Source of the DNA: a virus
Strand: one strand, 5' to 3'
Virus record (IMG/VR): IMGVR_UViG_3300037840_000056
Coordinates: 1-38,275 of that record
Length of the DNA: 38,275 bases
Notes under the pieces: generated by a model
Seen by the model: only the letters and a program-made list of their open reading frames with translations
Database searches by the model: none
Told to the model about the DNA's origin: nothing
Position numbers and translations under genes: made by a program
Shown here: one piece after another, positions 29,117 to 35,633 of the stretch
Layout: the number at the start of each line of letters is the position of its first letter
Position numbering within the stretch: the stretch's first letter is position 1

Positions 29117-29668
29117 CTAGGTGAGCTTGACGAGCATGAGCGTCAGGCCGAGGCCCGAGGACACCGTGACCGCTTCGAGCGCGATGCCGATGGTCTCGCC
29201 CTGCGTCCCGCCCACGCCGCCCGAGTCGTGTGCCGCTCCCGCGGTGCCCGTCGACTGGACGAGCGCGTGGCCCGCGGTGACGGTGTTGTCGACGATGACG
29301 GGGGTGATACCGAACCGGCGGACCTGGACGACCTGACCGGGAACGCTGACGCCGCTCCCCGCGACCTGCGCGCCCGAGATGACGCCGACGATCGACCCGT
29401 CTGCCGTGGTGGCCGACAGGGCGACAGTCGGGTGGGTCGGCGACCCCGAGGCCCCCGAGGTGAGGCCGTTCCACGACTGGATCTCGACCACCAGGCCGAC
29501 ACCCGGCTGGGGTGCGGCCAGGTTCGTGGCCAGGTGGGCGACGGTCGGCGACAGGGTCGCGATGGAGATGTTCGGGTCGAGCGCCCAGTAGTCGTCGCTC
29601 TGGGGCGCCATGAGAACACCCGGCGGGTTGTTCGCAAAGGCTGGGTTTGTCTGTACCGGGTTCGGCAT
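29117..29668 (-). CDS. Capsid decoration/cement-like protein
   Basis: 183 residues, beta-rich and Ala/Gly/Val-rich (VAHLATNLAAPQPGVGLVVE, GQVVQVRRFGITPVIVD, GHALVQSTGTAGAAHDSGG). The pattern of a reset-like small beta domain with a 'TAGHALVQS' segment resembles DUF2190-type capsid cement proteins. AGGGA lies five bases before the ATG at 29668. Separated from the coat gene only by the HNH element, which supports a capsid role. Confidence 0.7.
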   Translation of the reverse strand: MPNPVQTNPAFANNPPGVLMAPQSDDYWALDPNISIATLSPTVAHLATNLAAPQPGVGLVVEIQSWNGLTSGASGSPTHPTVALSATTADGSIVGVISGAQVAGSGVSVPGQVVQVRRFGITPVIVDNTVTAGHALVQSTGTAGAAHDSGGVGGTQGETIGIALEAVTVSSGLGLTLMLVKLT

Positions 29669-29693
29669 CGGTGTCCCTTTCTAGGCCGCGAGT

Positions 29694-30186
29694 TTAGGGC
29701 TTGTGCCCCATGCGTTTGTGGTAACGCTCCAGCTGCTTGATGTTGACGCAGGTACGACAGGAGCGGCGACCGTTGAACCAAATGGTCGTCTCTGCGGTGT
29801 ACTCATGCCCACGGCGACAGCTCGTAGCACGAGTCCTCGGGTCCACCCAATCAGGCCCCTTCCCGTGACCAGCCCGAGAGTTTCTCCCTGGGAGTCTGAA
29901 GATAGAGGTGGGCAGGATTCGTGCATAAGCGGTGGGGGCACTTGTTACCAAGGCCGACGCAGGACTCATCCTCGTCATGGCAGCGGTGCCGAACCTGCAT
30001 ACCGAGGGGTATGGCTCCATTGTGGAGCGCCCACGAAAACCGATGTCCTTGGATGATGCGCTGACCAGTGAGCGAGAGCATGGAGTACCCGTTAGTAGCG
30101 GGCTTACCCGTCCATCCCCAGCACCCATCAGTGACGACGACCTTGCGCCAGAATCGTTCTTCTGGCGTTCCTCTATATCCACCCAT
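29694..30186 (-). pseudogene. HNH homing-type endonuclease, frameshifted
   Basis: The frame from the ATG at 30186 gives a phage HNH endonuclease: ERFWRKVVVTDGCWGWTG, HRFSWALHNGAIPLG, VRHRCH and CTNPAHLYLQTPRE, with the family's His, Asn and zinc Cys residues. It then stops at 29851. The missing C-terminal zinc part (CRRGHEYTAETT ... RRSCRTC) is in a second frame ending at 29694. Removing one A from GAGAAACTC (29881-29883) gives TPREN and a single protein of about 163 residues. The DNA is AT-richer than its neighbours, as expected for a mobile intergenic insertion between coat and decoration genes. Confidence 0.8.
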
Positions 30187-30204
30187 GTCGTCATCTTACA
30201 CCCC

Positions 30205-30225
30205 CTAGTCGCATTATGCATCTAG
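30205..30225. repeat. 21-bp dyad at the coat gene stop
   Basis: CTAGTCGCATTATGCATCTAG is an imperfect palindrome (CTAG ends, GCAT/ATGC centre) covering the coat stop codon and lying just upstream of the HNH gene. It could be a protein-binding site or part of the endonuclease target flank. No T-tract supports a terminator. Confidence 0.35.
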
Positions 30226-31190
30226 GCTGCCAACGCGGTGAACTTGCCCTGACGCTGCGGGTTGGTGCAGACCAACTGGCAGTACAGCTTCATGACGGCG
30301 GTCATGGCGTCCTGGTTCGGGGGCTTGACGAAGTCCTCGACCACGAAGTTGCCGCCCTTGCCGACGATGAAGGTGAAGTACTCCTCGTTCAGCATGAACA
30401 GGTTGCCCTCGGTGCCCGTCGTCGGGATGTGGTCGTCGACGAGCCAGGGCACGTTGTTGAAGACCAGGTGGTCGAAGCCCGCGGCGGCGAACTGCTGGTC
30501 ACGCATACCCGGGGCCGTCGGGAACTGCTGGATGGTGACGTTGAGGTTCTGGTAGCGGATGTAGTTGGCCCGCGTCCCGATGATCAGCGTCGGCGCCCGG
30601 CCACCTGTCGTGCAGGAGCCGAACAGGTTGTTGAGCGAGTTGAGCGTCATGGTCGTCGTCGAGCTGTCCTCTTGGCTTTCGAGCCAGGTGTTCGACGAAC
30701 GAGTCAGGCCGGCGTAGGTCGGGGCGACCGAACCGTTGTCAACGGCGGCGAGCAGGCCCACCATCTCCTTGGTGTTGGTGCCGTCGGACCAGAAGCCGTA
30801 GGCGAGGTTGTCGAGCCAGTCGAGCTTGGCCATCTCGAACTGGGCCGTCAGGTAGTCCATCGCCTTCTCGTCGGACTCGGCCTGGTTGAGCGTGAGGCCG
30901 TCGACGGTGACGTTGTTGTAGAGCTGTGCCCACGGGAGCGAGCCGTCCTGGACCACGTCGAAGGGGATCGTCTGGAGGATCTCAGGGCCGCTGTACCACC
31001 CGCCCGAGTTGGGCTTGGCGTACATCCACGGAACCTCGATCCACAGACCGCCCTTGATGACCAGCTTGTTGCGGGCCTTGAAGCGGAAGGTCAGCGGCGA
31101 GGAGGTGAACACCACGTCGGTGATGTACGGCATGAGGTACCGATTGGAGAGCGATGTGAGGGTGTTTGTGCCCCAGATCGGAGTGGCCAT
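30222..31190 (-). CDS. Major capsid protein (P22-like coat family)
   Basis: 322 residues. A helical N-terminal arm (NTLTSLSNRYLMPYITDVVF) precedes an alternating alpha/beta core (FKARNKLVIKGGLWIEVPW, GRAPTLIIGTRANYIRYQ, GFDHLVFNNVPWLVDDHIP) and a C-terminal strand (CTNPQRQGKFTALAA). This matches the HK97-fold coat proteins of the P22-like and related podovirus groups. AGGAAGG precedes the ATG at 31190 by nine bases, the clearest ribosome binding site among the structural genes. Follows the scaffold gene. Confidence 0.85.
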   Translation of the reverse strand: MATPIWGTNTLTSLSNRYLMPYITDVVFTSSPLTFRFKARNKLVIKGGLWIEVPWMYAKPNSGGWYSGPEILQTIPFDVVQDGSLPWAQLYNNVTVDGLTLNQAESDEKAMDYLTAQFEMAKLDWLDNLAYGFWSDGTNTKEMVGLLAAVDNGSVAPTYAGLTRSSNTWLESQEDSSTTTMTLNSLNNLFGSCTTGGRAPTLIIGTRANYIRYQNLNVTIQQFPTAPGMRDQQFAAAGFDHLVFNNVPWLVDDHIPTTGTEGNLFMLNEEYFTFIVGKGGNFVVEDFVKPPNQDAMTAVMKLYCQLVCTNPQRQGKFTALAA

Positions 31191-31205
31191 GTCGTCTTAC
31201 CTTCC

Positions 31206-32093
31206 TCAGTGGAGGTCCGGGTCGGACCTTATGTCGTCGAGCATCCGGCTCATCAGCTCTTCTCTGGTCTTCGGCTTTGTGTCTGGTCTCTTGGTCTGCG
31301 GCGTCGAACCTCCGCTGCCTGACAGGGCCGCCTGCTGGGCTTTGCGCTTGTTCGACTTGTCGGGAACTGTAGCCCCCGCCTCGGGTTGAGCGAGGGACCG
31401 GAGCTTGGGGTCAGACCAGAGCATCATCTCGAGACCCTTGTCGAACGCGGCCGAGATGGAGCCCTCGGTCCGCTCGAGGCCGTCGACGATGTTGGCGCGA
31501 CCGGTCGCCTGGGCGATCTGGGCGATCTGGTCCTCGCTGAGATGGGGGTAGCGGGCCTTGAACGAGGCGACACCGGCGCGGAACCCGTCGACCACCTTGG
31601 CCCGCTGCGCGCGCTCTTGGACCTGGGCGGCCTGAGCCGCCAGGGCGTTGGACCGCCCCTTGATCGCTTCGAGTTCGCGGTACATGTTGACCGCGGTGGT
31701 GTCCTCGGGGTCGAGCCACTCGGGCAGGGCCGGGGTCTCAGCGGGGGGTTGGAGGGCCTTGGTGACCCGCTCGGCGACGGCGGGGTCAGAGCGCAGGCGC
31801 TCGTTGAGTTCGAGGAAGGCGCGGACATCCGCGACGGGCAACTGCTGGCCCTCGAAGTCGATGTATCCCGGAGGGGTGAGGGACGCCGTCGGCGGTGGTG
31901 GCGTCTCCTCACTCGGCTCCGGTTCCTCCGGCGGGTTTGCGTCGCCGGGTTCCTCCGTTGGCGCGGAGGGTTCTTCGGACTCGACCGATGTCCCCCCATT
32001 TGGGTGGGCGATGTCCCCCAGCGCGGAGAGCATCATGTCCACCTCGGACATCTCGTCGGGTACGGAGACCTCAGGGGCAGAGGTGTCGGTCAC
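31206..32093 (-). CDS. Scaffolding protein
   Basis: 295 residues: an acidic, Pro/Glu-rich, probably disordered N-terminal third (EPSAPTEEPGDANPPEEPEP), a helical middle (about 130-215) and a basic Lys/Arg-rich C-terminal segment (DKSNKRKAQQAAL ... KPKTREELMSRML) that would bind the coat. Composition, length and position directly before the coat gene are those of internal scaffolds. The GTG at 32093 overlaps the preceding stop (GTGA). Confidence 0.82.
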   Translation of the reverse strand: MTDTSAPEVSVPDEMSEVDMMLSALGDIAHPNGGTSVESEEPSAPTEEPGDANPPEEPEPSEETPPPPTASLTPPGYIDFEGQQLPVADVRAFLELNERLRSDPAVAERVTKALQPPAETPALPEWLDPEDTTAVNMYRELEAIKGRSNALAAQAAQVQERAQRAKVVDGFRAGVASFKARYPHLSEDQIAQIAQATGRANIVDGLERTEGSISAAFDKGLEMMLWSDPKLRSLAQPEAGATVPDKSNKRKAQQAALSGSGGSTPQTKRPDTKPKTREELMSRMLDDIRSDPDLH

Positions 32094-32479
32094 GTGTTGG
32101 CTCCTATGAGTCGGCGCAGTTCGTCAGGTGAAATCTGGGGCATCCCTGTCGCTCCGGGTCCGCCGGGCGCTGGCGGGGGTCCGGGCATGGACCCCATCAT
32201 CGGGTTGGCCGCCCCTCCACCGGGGGGTCCCATGCCGCCGCCTGGCGGGGCCCCGCCTGGCGCGGCTCCTGGGGCTGCCCCGCCCCCTGGAGGCTGTTGC
32301 TGCGGCATTCCACCGTGGCGGGCCATCTGGACGGTGACGCCCAAGAGCTTGGTGAGGCCCTGCTGGAGTGCCGGGTTCGTGGCTTCGGGAGTGCCCATCG
32401 CGCGCGTGATCGCCTGGGCGGCGTCCATGAGGGCGTCGTTCAGACTTTGTGATCCCGCGGCACCCCCCTTTGCGGCCAC
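32090..32479 (-). CDS. Gly/Pro-rich virion-region protein
   Basis: 129 residues. The N-terminal 60 are helical (LNDALMDAAQAITRAMG, LQQGLTKLLGVTVQMARHGG). Then a Gly/Pro/Met-rich disordered segment (PPGGGAAPGAAPGG) leads to a short helix (SPDELRRLIG). The GTG start at 32479 directly follows the upstream TAG. It sits before the scaffold gene and may act in capsid assembly; no family is recognised. Confidence 0.7.
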   Translation of the reverse strand: MAAKGGAAGSQSLNDALMDAAQAITRAMGTPEATNPALQQGLTKLLGVTVQMARHGGMPQQQPPGGGAAPGAAPGGAPPGGGMGPPGGGAANPMMGSMPGPPPAPGGPGATGMPQISPDELRRLIGANT

Positions 32480-32650
32480 CTACAGGAGTTCTTCGTTCTG
32501 GGGCGGCGACGGCATAAGCCTGTCTTCGTTCGTTTCCGAACCGTAACTGCCCTTCGTGAAGCCCTGGATCTCGATCTTGACGTTGCCGCCACCCGAGGGC
32601 AGGACGGCGCCGTTCTTGATGCGGTTGACGCTGCCGGAGTTGTCGGCCAT
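32480..32650 (-). CDS. Small virion-region protein
   Basis: 56 residues. MADNSGSVNRIKNGAVLPSG is followed by a beta-like IEIQGF segment and an acidic end (NEDRLMPSPPQNEELL). GGAAGGA lies six bases before the ATG, a good site after a 105-base gap. Abuts the Gly/Pro-rich gene. Function unknown. Confidence 0.72.
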   Translation of the reverse strand: MADNSGSVNRIKNGAVLPSGGGNVKIEIQGFTKGSYGSETNEDRLMPSPPQNEELL

Positions 32651-32674
32651 TTCATTCCTTCCGTTGTTGTGTGT

Positions 32675-32707
32675 GGGAGGGGGGAGATCATCCGCCTCCC
32701 CCCTCCC
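32675..32707. terminator. Perfect 11-bp hairpin between small virion genes
   Basis: GGGAGGGGGGA (32675-32685) pairs exactly with TCCCCCCTCCC (32697-32707) around an 11-base loop. On the minus strand no T-tract follows, so termination would not be canonical. Just downstream is the good ribosome binding site for the 56-residue gene, so the hairpin may act as an attenuator, RNase-processing site or transcript stabiliser. Confidence 0.5.
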
Positions 32708-32733
32708 GTTGCAAAGCTTGATTGGCTTGTTAG

Positions 32734-32752
32734 GCGGGCCTAGACGGCCCGC
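32734..32752. terminator. Second hairpin, 7-bp stem
   Basis: GCGGGCC-TAGAC-GGCCCGC lies four bases after the stop of the 61-residue gene (32756). It has a GC stem and no T-tract. Together with the neighbouring 11-bp hairpin it makes this 105-base gap the most structured one in the virion operon. It is a likely partial terminator or processing point. Confidence 0.45.
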
Positions 32753-32755
32753 TTC

Positions 32756-32941
32756 CTAGCGCTTGTGGCCCCGCTTGGAGTGCCGCTTGCCGCGACGTGC
32801 CATTTGCCTCACCCCCTTCTTCGATCGGCGAGCATTGGAAAGAGAAGCTGCGACCGCCTGGTCCTGCGGGTGGCCCGAGTCCATCATCTCCTTGATGTTC
32901 CCCGAGACCGTCTTGCGGTCCGCACCGGACTTGAGCGGCAT
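32756..32941 (-). CDS. Small basic phage protein (DUF6496-like)
   Basis: 61 residues. The start MPLKSGADRKTVSGNIKEMM and HPQDQAVAASLSNAR match a small phage protein family that begins MPLK and contains PQxQAVAxAL. It is followed by an unusual Arg/Lys/His-rich tail (ARRGKRHSKRGHKR). Located between portal and scaffold genes. Function unknown; the basic tail suggests nucleic-acid or scaffold contacts. Confidence 0.76.
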   Translation of the reverse strand: MPLKSGADRKTVSGNIKEMMDSGHPQDQAVAASLSNARRSKKGVRQMARRGKRHSKRGHKR

Positions 32942-32950
32942 GGGCTAACG

Positions 32951-33052
32951 CTACATCCGCCGCTTGCCCGAACGGCGGACGCCGAACCGGCGGAGTTGGT
33001 GCTTCGATCCGGGCTTGCGCATCGTGCGCTGCGGCTTGCCCTTCAGCCTCAC
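32951..33052 (-). CDS. 33-residue strongly basic peptide
   Basis: Reads from a GTG at 33052 that overlaps the upstream stop (GTGA). It contains 13 Arg or Lys among 33 residues (KGKPQRTMRKPGSKHQLRR). The overlap and consistent GC-rich codon use support it as real. It may be a DNA-condensing or scaffold-interacting peptide; no homologue is known to me. Confidence 0.55.
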   Translation of the reverse strand: MRLKGKPQRTMRKPGSKHQLRRFGVRRSGKRRM

Positions 33053-33225
33053 CGACAGGCGTCCTCGCCGTACTTGGGGGCATCGGCGTAGCGGGTGTTC
33101 TCGCCCGCCTCGTCCATGTCAACGTCGGGGCGGATGCCGCCGTCGAACTGCGCCATGACGCCGGTCTTGCGCGAGGCCACCGATGGGTTGGGCCTCGACA
33201 CCGGGTTGAACCCTTTTTCGGTCAT
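33049..33225 (-). CDS. 58-residue hypothetical protein
   Basis: MTEKGFNPVSRPNPSVASRK is followed by GVMAQFDGGIRPDVDMDEAG and a short end. The ATG at 33225 lies 13 bases after the portal stop. It is Asp/Pro-rich and probably partly unfolded. Overlaps the 33-residue gene by GTGA. Function unknown. Confidence 0.68.
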   Translation of the reverse strand: MTEKGFNPVSRPNPSVASRKTGVMAQFDGGIRPDVDMDEAGENTRYADAPKYGEDACR

Positions 33226-33238
33226 GGTCTCAGGCTAC

Positions 33239-35047
33239 TCAGTGCGGGTGGCCCGTACCAGGACCACGTGGTTGGCCCTTGCCACCACGGGACAACTCGG
33301 GGTGTTGGAGCTCGAACTGCTGCTCGGCCTGCTGCGCCGCCTGCATCCTCGCCACGATCTGCTGCCAGTGGGGCAGGCGGTGGGCCTGGAGCACCGCGGT
33401 CTGGTCGACCATCCCCATCGCGGCCAGCGCGTCGAGCTCGGCGATGCGGGCCTGCCGGCTGGTCGGCGACGAGGCCCCGGCGTTGACGTTGAGGACGAAC
33501 TTGAGCGGCTCCTTGCCCTCCTCGGTCGGGGTGTAGAAGTGGTAGGAAGCCAGGCGGAGCGCCGTCTCCTCGCCTTCCCCTCCGACGATCGCGGTCACCC
33601 GGGGTACGTCGTAGTTGATGATGATGAGGTGGCAGAGCAACTCGCCGACACGGCTGAGGCTCTGCTCCATGTTGCGCAGCGACGAGCGGATCGAGACGAA
33701 CCCCGACTCCTGCACGGCCTGGGTGGTCTGCTGGGCCTGGCGCCCGCTGGGCTGTTGTCCCTTGGAGACCCCAGAGAGGCCCGCGATGTTCTCCATGCGC
33801 CCGATCGAGAACTCGATCAGGTTCGGGATGTCGGTCGTCATGGCCGGAGGGGCGAGCCAGTCGGGTTTGAGGCCCTGCTGGCTCAGGTCCTTCTTCAGCG
33901 TCAGGCGTTGGCCTGGGCGGTTGATGATGGCGGTGCGAGCCAGGCCCGAGTTCTCGTAGTCCACGAAGATCGGGTTCGACGTGAGCAGGACGTTGGACGC
34001 GCCGGCCGAAAGGAGCTGGTTGATGAAGAGCTGCAACGGGGCCAGGTGGCTCACCAGGGCCGGTCCCCAGAACTCGCCCACCTCGTCGTCGACGTAGCGC
34101 TCGTAGGGGTGGCGGTCGAGGTCCCAGAGGTCCTCGGCGGTCTCGTCGAGCAGGATGCACTCGCCCGTGAACACGATCACCCGCCAACGGTCGGTCACCA
34201 CCGGCTCGGGGGTCGGGCCTTTGGGGTCTGACGGCTCGCGCTCGGTGACCACGTTCTCGTGCAGCCAGCACTCGTAGACGTTGATGCCGCTGCTCATGAC
34301 CCCCTTGACCGAGGTGCCCTGGCCCGGCAGGCCCACGGCGACGGGACCCTGGCCGAGGTTGAGGGGGATGCCGTCGCGTGAGTAGCGCGGGAAGTCCTGC
34401 TTCTGGGGCGACTGGTCCAGTTGGGTACGGTCGCCTGCCATCACGGCCTCTTCGATCCGACGCCGGTCGACATTCGGGAACCGCCGCTCGATCTCGTCGA
34501 GGCTCCACCGGTGGACCTCGAAGAGGAACTGGGCGTCCTTGAAGCTCGTGGCGTTGGGGTCGGGGTAGAAGGCCCACGGGTCGACGCGGTGCATACAGAC
34601 GTTGCCCAGGCCGTCGTCGAGGCCCGAGTCCCAGCCCACCTTGAAGATGCCCGCCCCGTACATCGGCGCGTCCCAGAGGACCTTGGCGACCTCGGAGAGC
34701 CAGTGGTACACCTTGAAGTTGGTCCGCAACAGGCATTCGAGCTGCTCGGCCAGGTTGACCTCGAAGTCGTGGAAGGTGGAGAACGGCTCGGAGGCCGGGT
34801 CGATGCCGAAGTTCATCTCCTGGTCGGTCATCCACGCCACCCGGGCGCGCAGAATCGGGTAAATCTCGCTGTCACGTGGGTCGTCGGGAGAACGCCCCCA
34901 GCGGTTCATTGCCAGGAGGTAATTGCGCCGCCACGTCTCGTGCTTCTGGATCTTGGCCCGGCGCGCCTGCTGGTACATCTCGTAGAGGCGCGAGGTCAGT
35001 TCGTGGTCGGGCGACTCGGGCGCGGCCTCTATCTGGAGCAGAGTCAC
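33239..35047 (-). CDS. Portal protein
   Basis: 602 residues, the usual length for P22-like and related portals. The N-terminal helix (LTSRLYEMYQQARRAK) precedes WRRNYLLAMNRWGR, and the wing/stem region contains QLECLLRTNFKVYHWLSEV, GAGIFKVGWDSG and VDPWAFYPDPNATSF, typical of portals. The C-terminal helical barrel part is Gln-rich (MQAAQQAEQQFELQ). It forms the dodecameric DNA gate at one capsid vertex. The GTG at 35047 overlaps the upstream stop (GTGA). Confidence 0.87.
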   Translation of the reverse strand: MTLLQIEAAPESPDHELTSRLYEMYQQARRAKIQKHETWRRNYLLAMNRWGRSPDDPRDSEIYPILRARVAWMTDQEMNFGIDPASEPFSTFHDFEVNLAEQLECLLRTNFKVYHWLSEVAKVLWDAPMYGAGIFKVGWDSGLDDGLGNVCMHRVDPWAFYPDPNATSFKDAQFLFEVHRWSLDEIERRFPNVDRRRIEEAVMAGDRTQLDQSPQKQDFPRYSRDGIPLNLGQGPVAVGLPGQGTSVKGVMSSGINVYECWLHENVVTEREPSDPKGPTPEPVVTDRWRVIVFTGECILLDETAEDLWDLDRHPYERYVDDEVGEFWGPALVSHLAPLQLFINQLLSAGASNVLLTSNPIFVDYENSGLARTAIINRPGQRLTLKKDLSQQGLKPDWLAPPAMTTDIPNLIEFSIGRMENIAGLSGVSKGQQPSGRQAQQTTQAVQESGFVSIRSSLRNMEQSLSRVGELLCHLIIINYDVPRVTAIVGGEGEETALRLASYHFYTPTEEGKEPLKFVLNVNAGASSPTSRQARIAELDALAAMGMVDQTAVLQAHRLPHWQQIVARMQAAQQAEQQFELQHPELSRGGKGQPRGPGTGHPH

Positions 35048-35307
35048 TTCAGCCTCTCAGAGATGTTGAAAGATCGGCACACGATAATCACCTGGCTTAG
35101 AAAGCGGTTTGGCTCTTCCGAGTCGTGAACCCACGCATCGGTGAGGATTAGTCGGGTCCGATCTCCCCATTCCTGCTCTTGGTACTTGTCGCAGTAAAAG
35201 ACTGACTCGCCGACACAGACGGCGTACCTATACGTCCCTGCGGCTGACGCCGCTTCTTTGGCAAGCGCCAACGCCCTCTCTTCGAAAAAGTCCTCAGCTT
35301 CACTCAT
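35044..35307 (-). CDS. Small moron-like hypothetical protein
   Basis: 87 residues: a helical N-terminus (EAEDFFEERALALAKEAASA), then beta strands (YRYAVCVGESVFYCDKY, TRLILTDAWV, QVIIVCRSF). The base composition is visibly AT-richer than the flanking portal and zinc-ribbon genes. That points to recent acquisition, although it is linked to both by ATGA/GTGA overlaps. The longer in-frame extension upstream is an antisense-like shadow. Function unknown. Confidence 0.68.
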   Translation of the reverse strand: MSEAEDFFEERALALAKEAASAAGTYRYAVCVGESVFYCDKYQEQEWGDRTRLILTDAWVHDSEEPNRFLSQVIIVCRSFNISERLK

Positions 35308-35633
35308 CCGATGTCGGCCACCTGGGAGAGTTCGGCCTTGTCGATGCCCGCGGCCTCGTGATCGTGGATGTCGGTCAGCTCGTAGTTGACGGTCATGCCC
35401 AGCTGCTCGCTCTGGCGGTCGCTGGCGGCCTTGGCCAGCTCCGACGCCTGGCGGCGCGACGAAATCACCTGGCCGAAGGCCGGGTTGTAGTGGTCCATGA
35501 GGACCGAGGCGTTGCGCCAGGAGAAGATCCGCCGCGAGGACTCGCCGCAGTAGGGGCATTCCCACGAGTCACCCCGCTGGTTGAACAACTCGAAGTCGCC
35601 GTGCGTCGGGCACTTGTAGCCGTAGAAGGGCAT
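35304..35633 (-). CDS. FmdB-like zinc-ribbon protein
   Basis: 109 residues. YGYKCPTHGDFELF and SWECPYCGESS give a C8, H11, C26, C29 zinc ribbon typical of FmdB-like small proteins often found beside phage terminase genes. The rest is polar and probably flexible, with SFDSW-type aromatic and helical parts (SELAKAASDRQSEQLG). The ATG overlaps the terminase stop (TGATG). A packaging accessory or regulator is likely; the exact role is unknown. Confidence 0.78.
   Translation of the reverse strand: MPFYGYKCPTHGDFELFNQRGDSWECPYCGESSRRIFSWRNASVLMDHYNPAFGQVISSRRQASELAKAASDRQSEQLGMTVNYELTDIHDHEAAGIDKAELSQVADIG

Noticed and set aside
30216-31322. A 368-codon plus-strand frame opposite the coat gene
   Set aside because: The coat gene on the minus strand has a clear family pattern and ribosome binding site; the plus frame has shadow composition.
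33222-34835. A 537-codon minus-strand frame inside the portal gene
   Set aside because: It is an Arg/Pro-rich out-of-frame reading of the portal gene, which itself has recognisable motifs.
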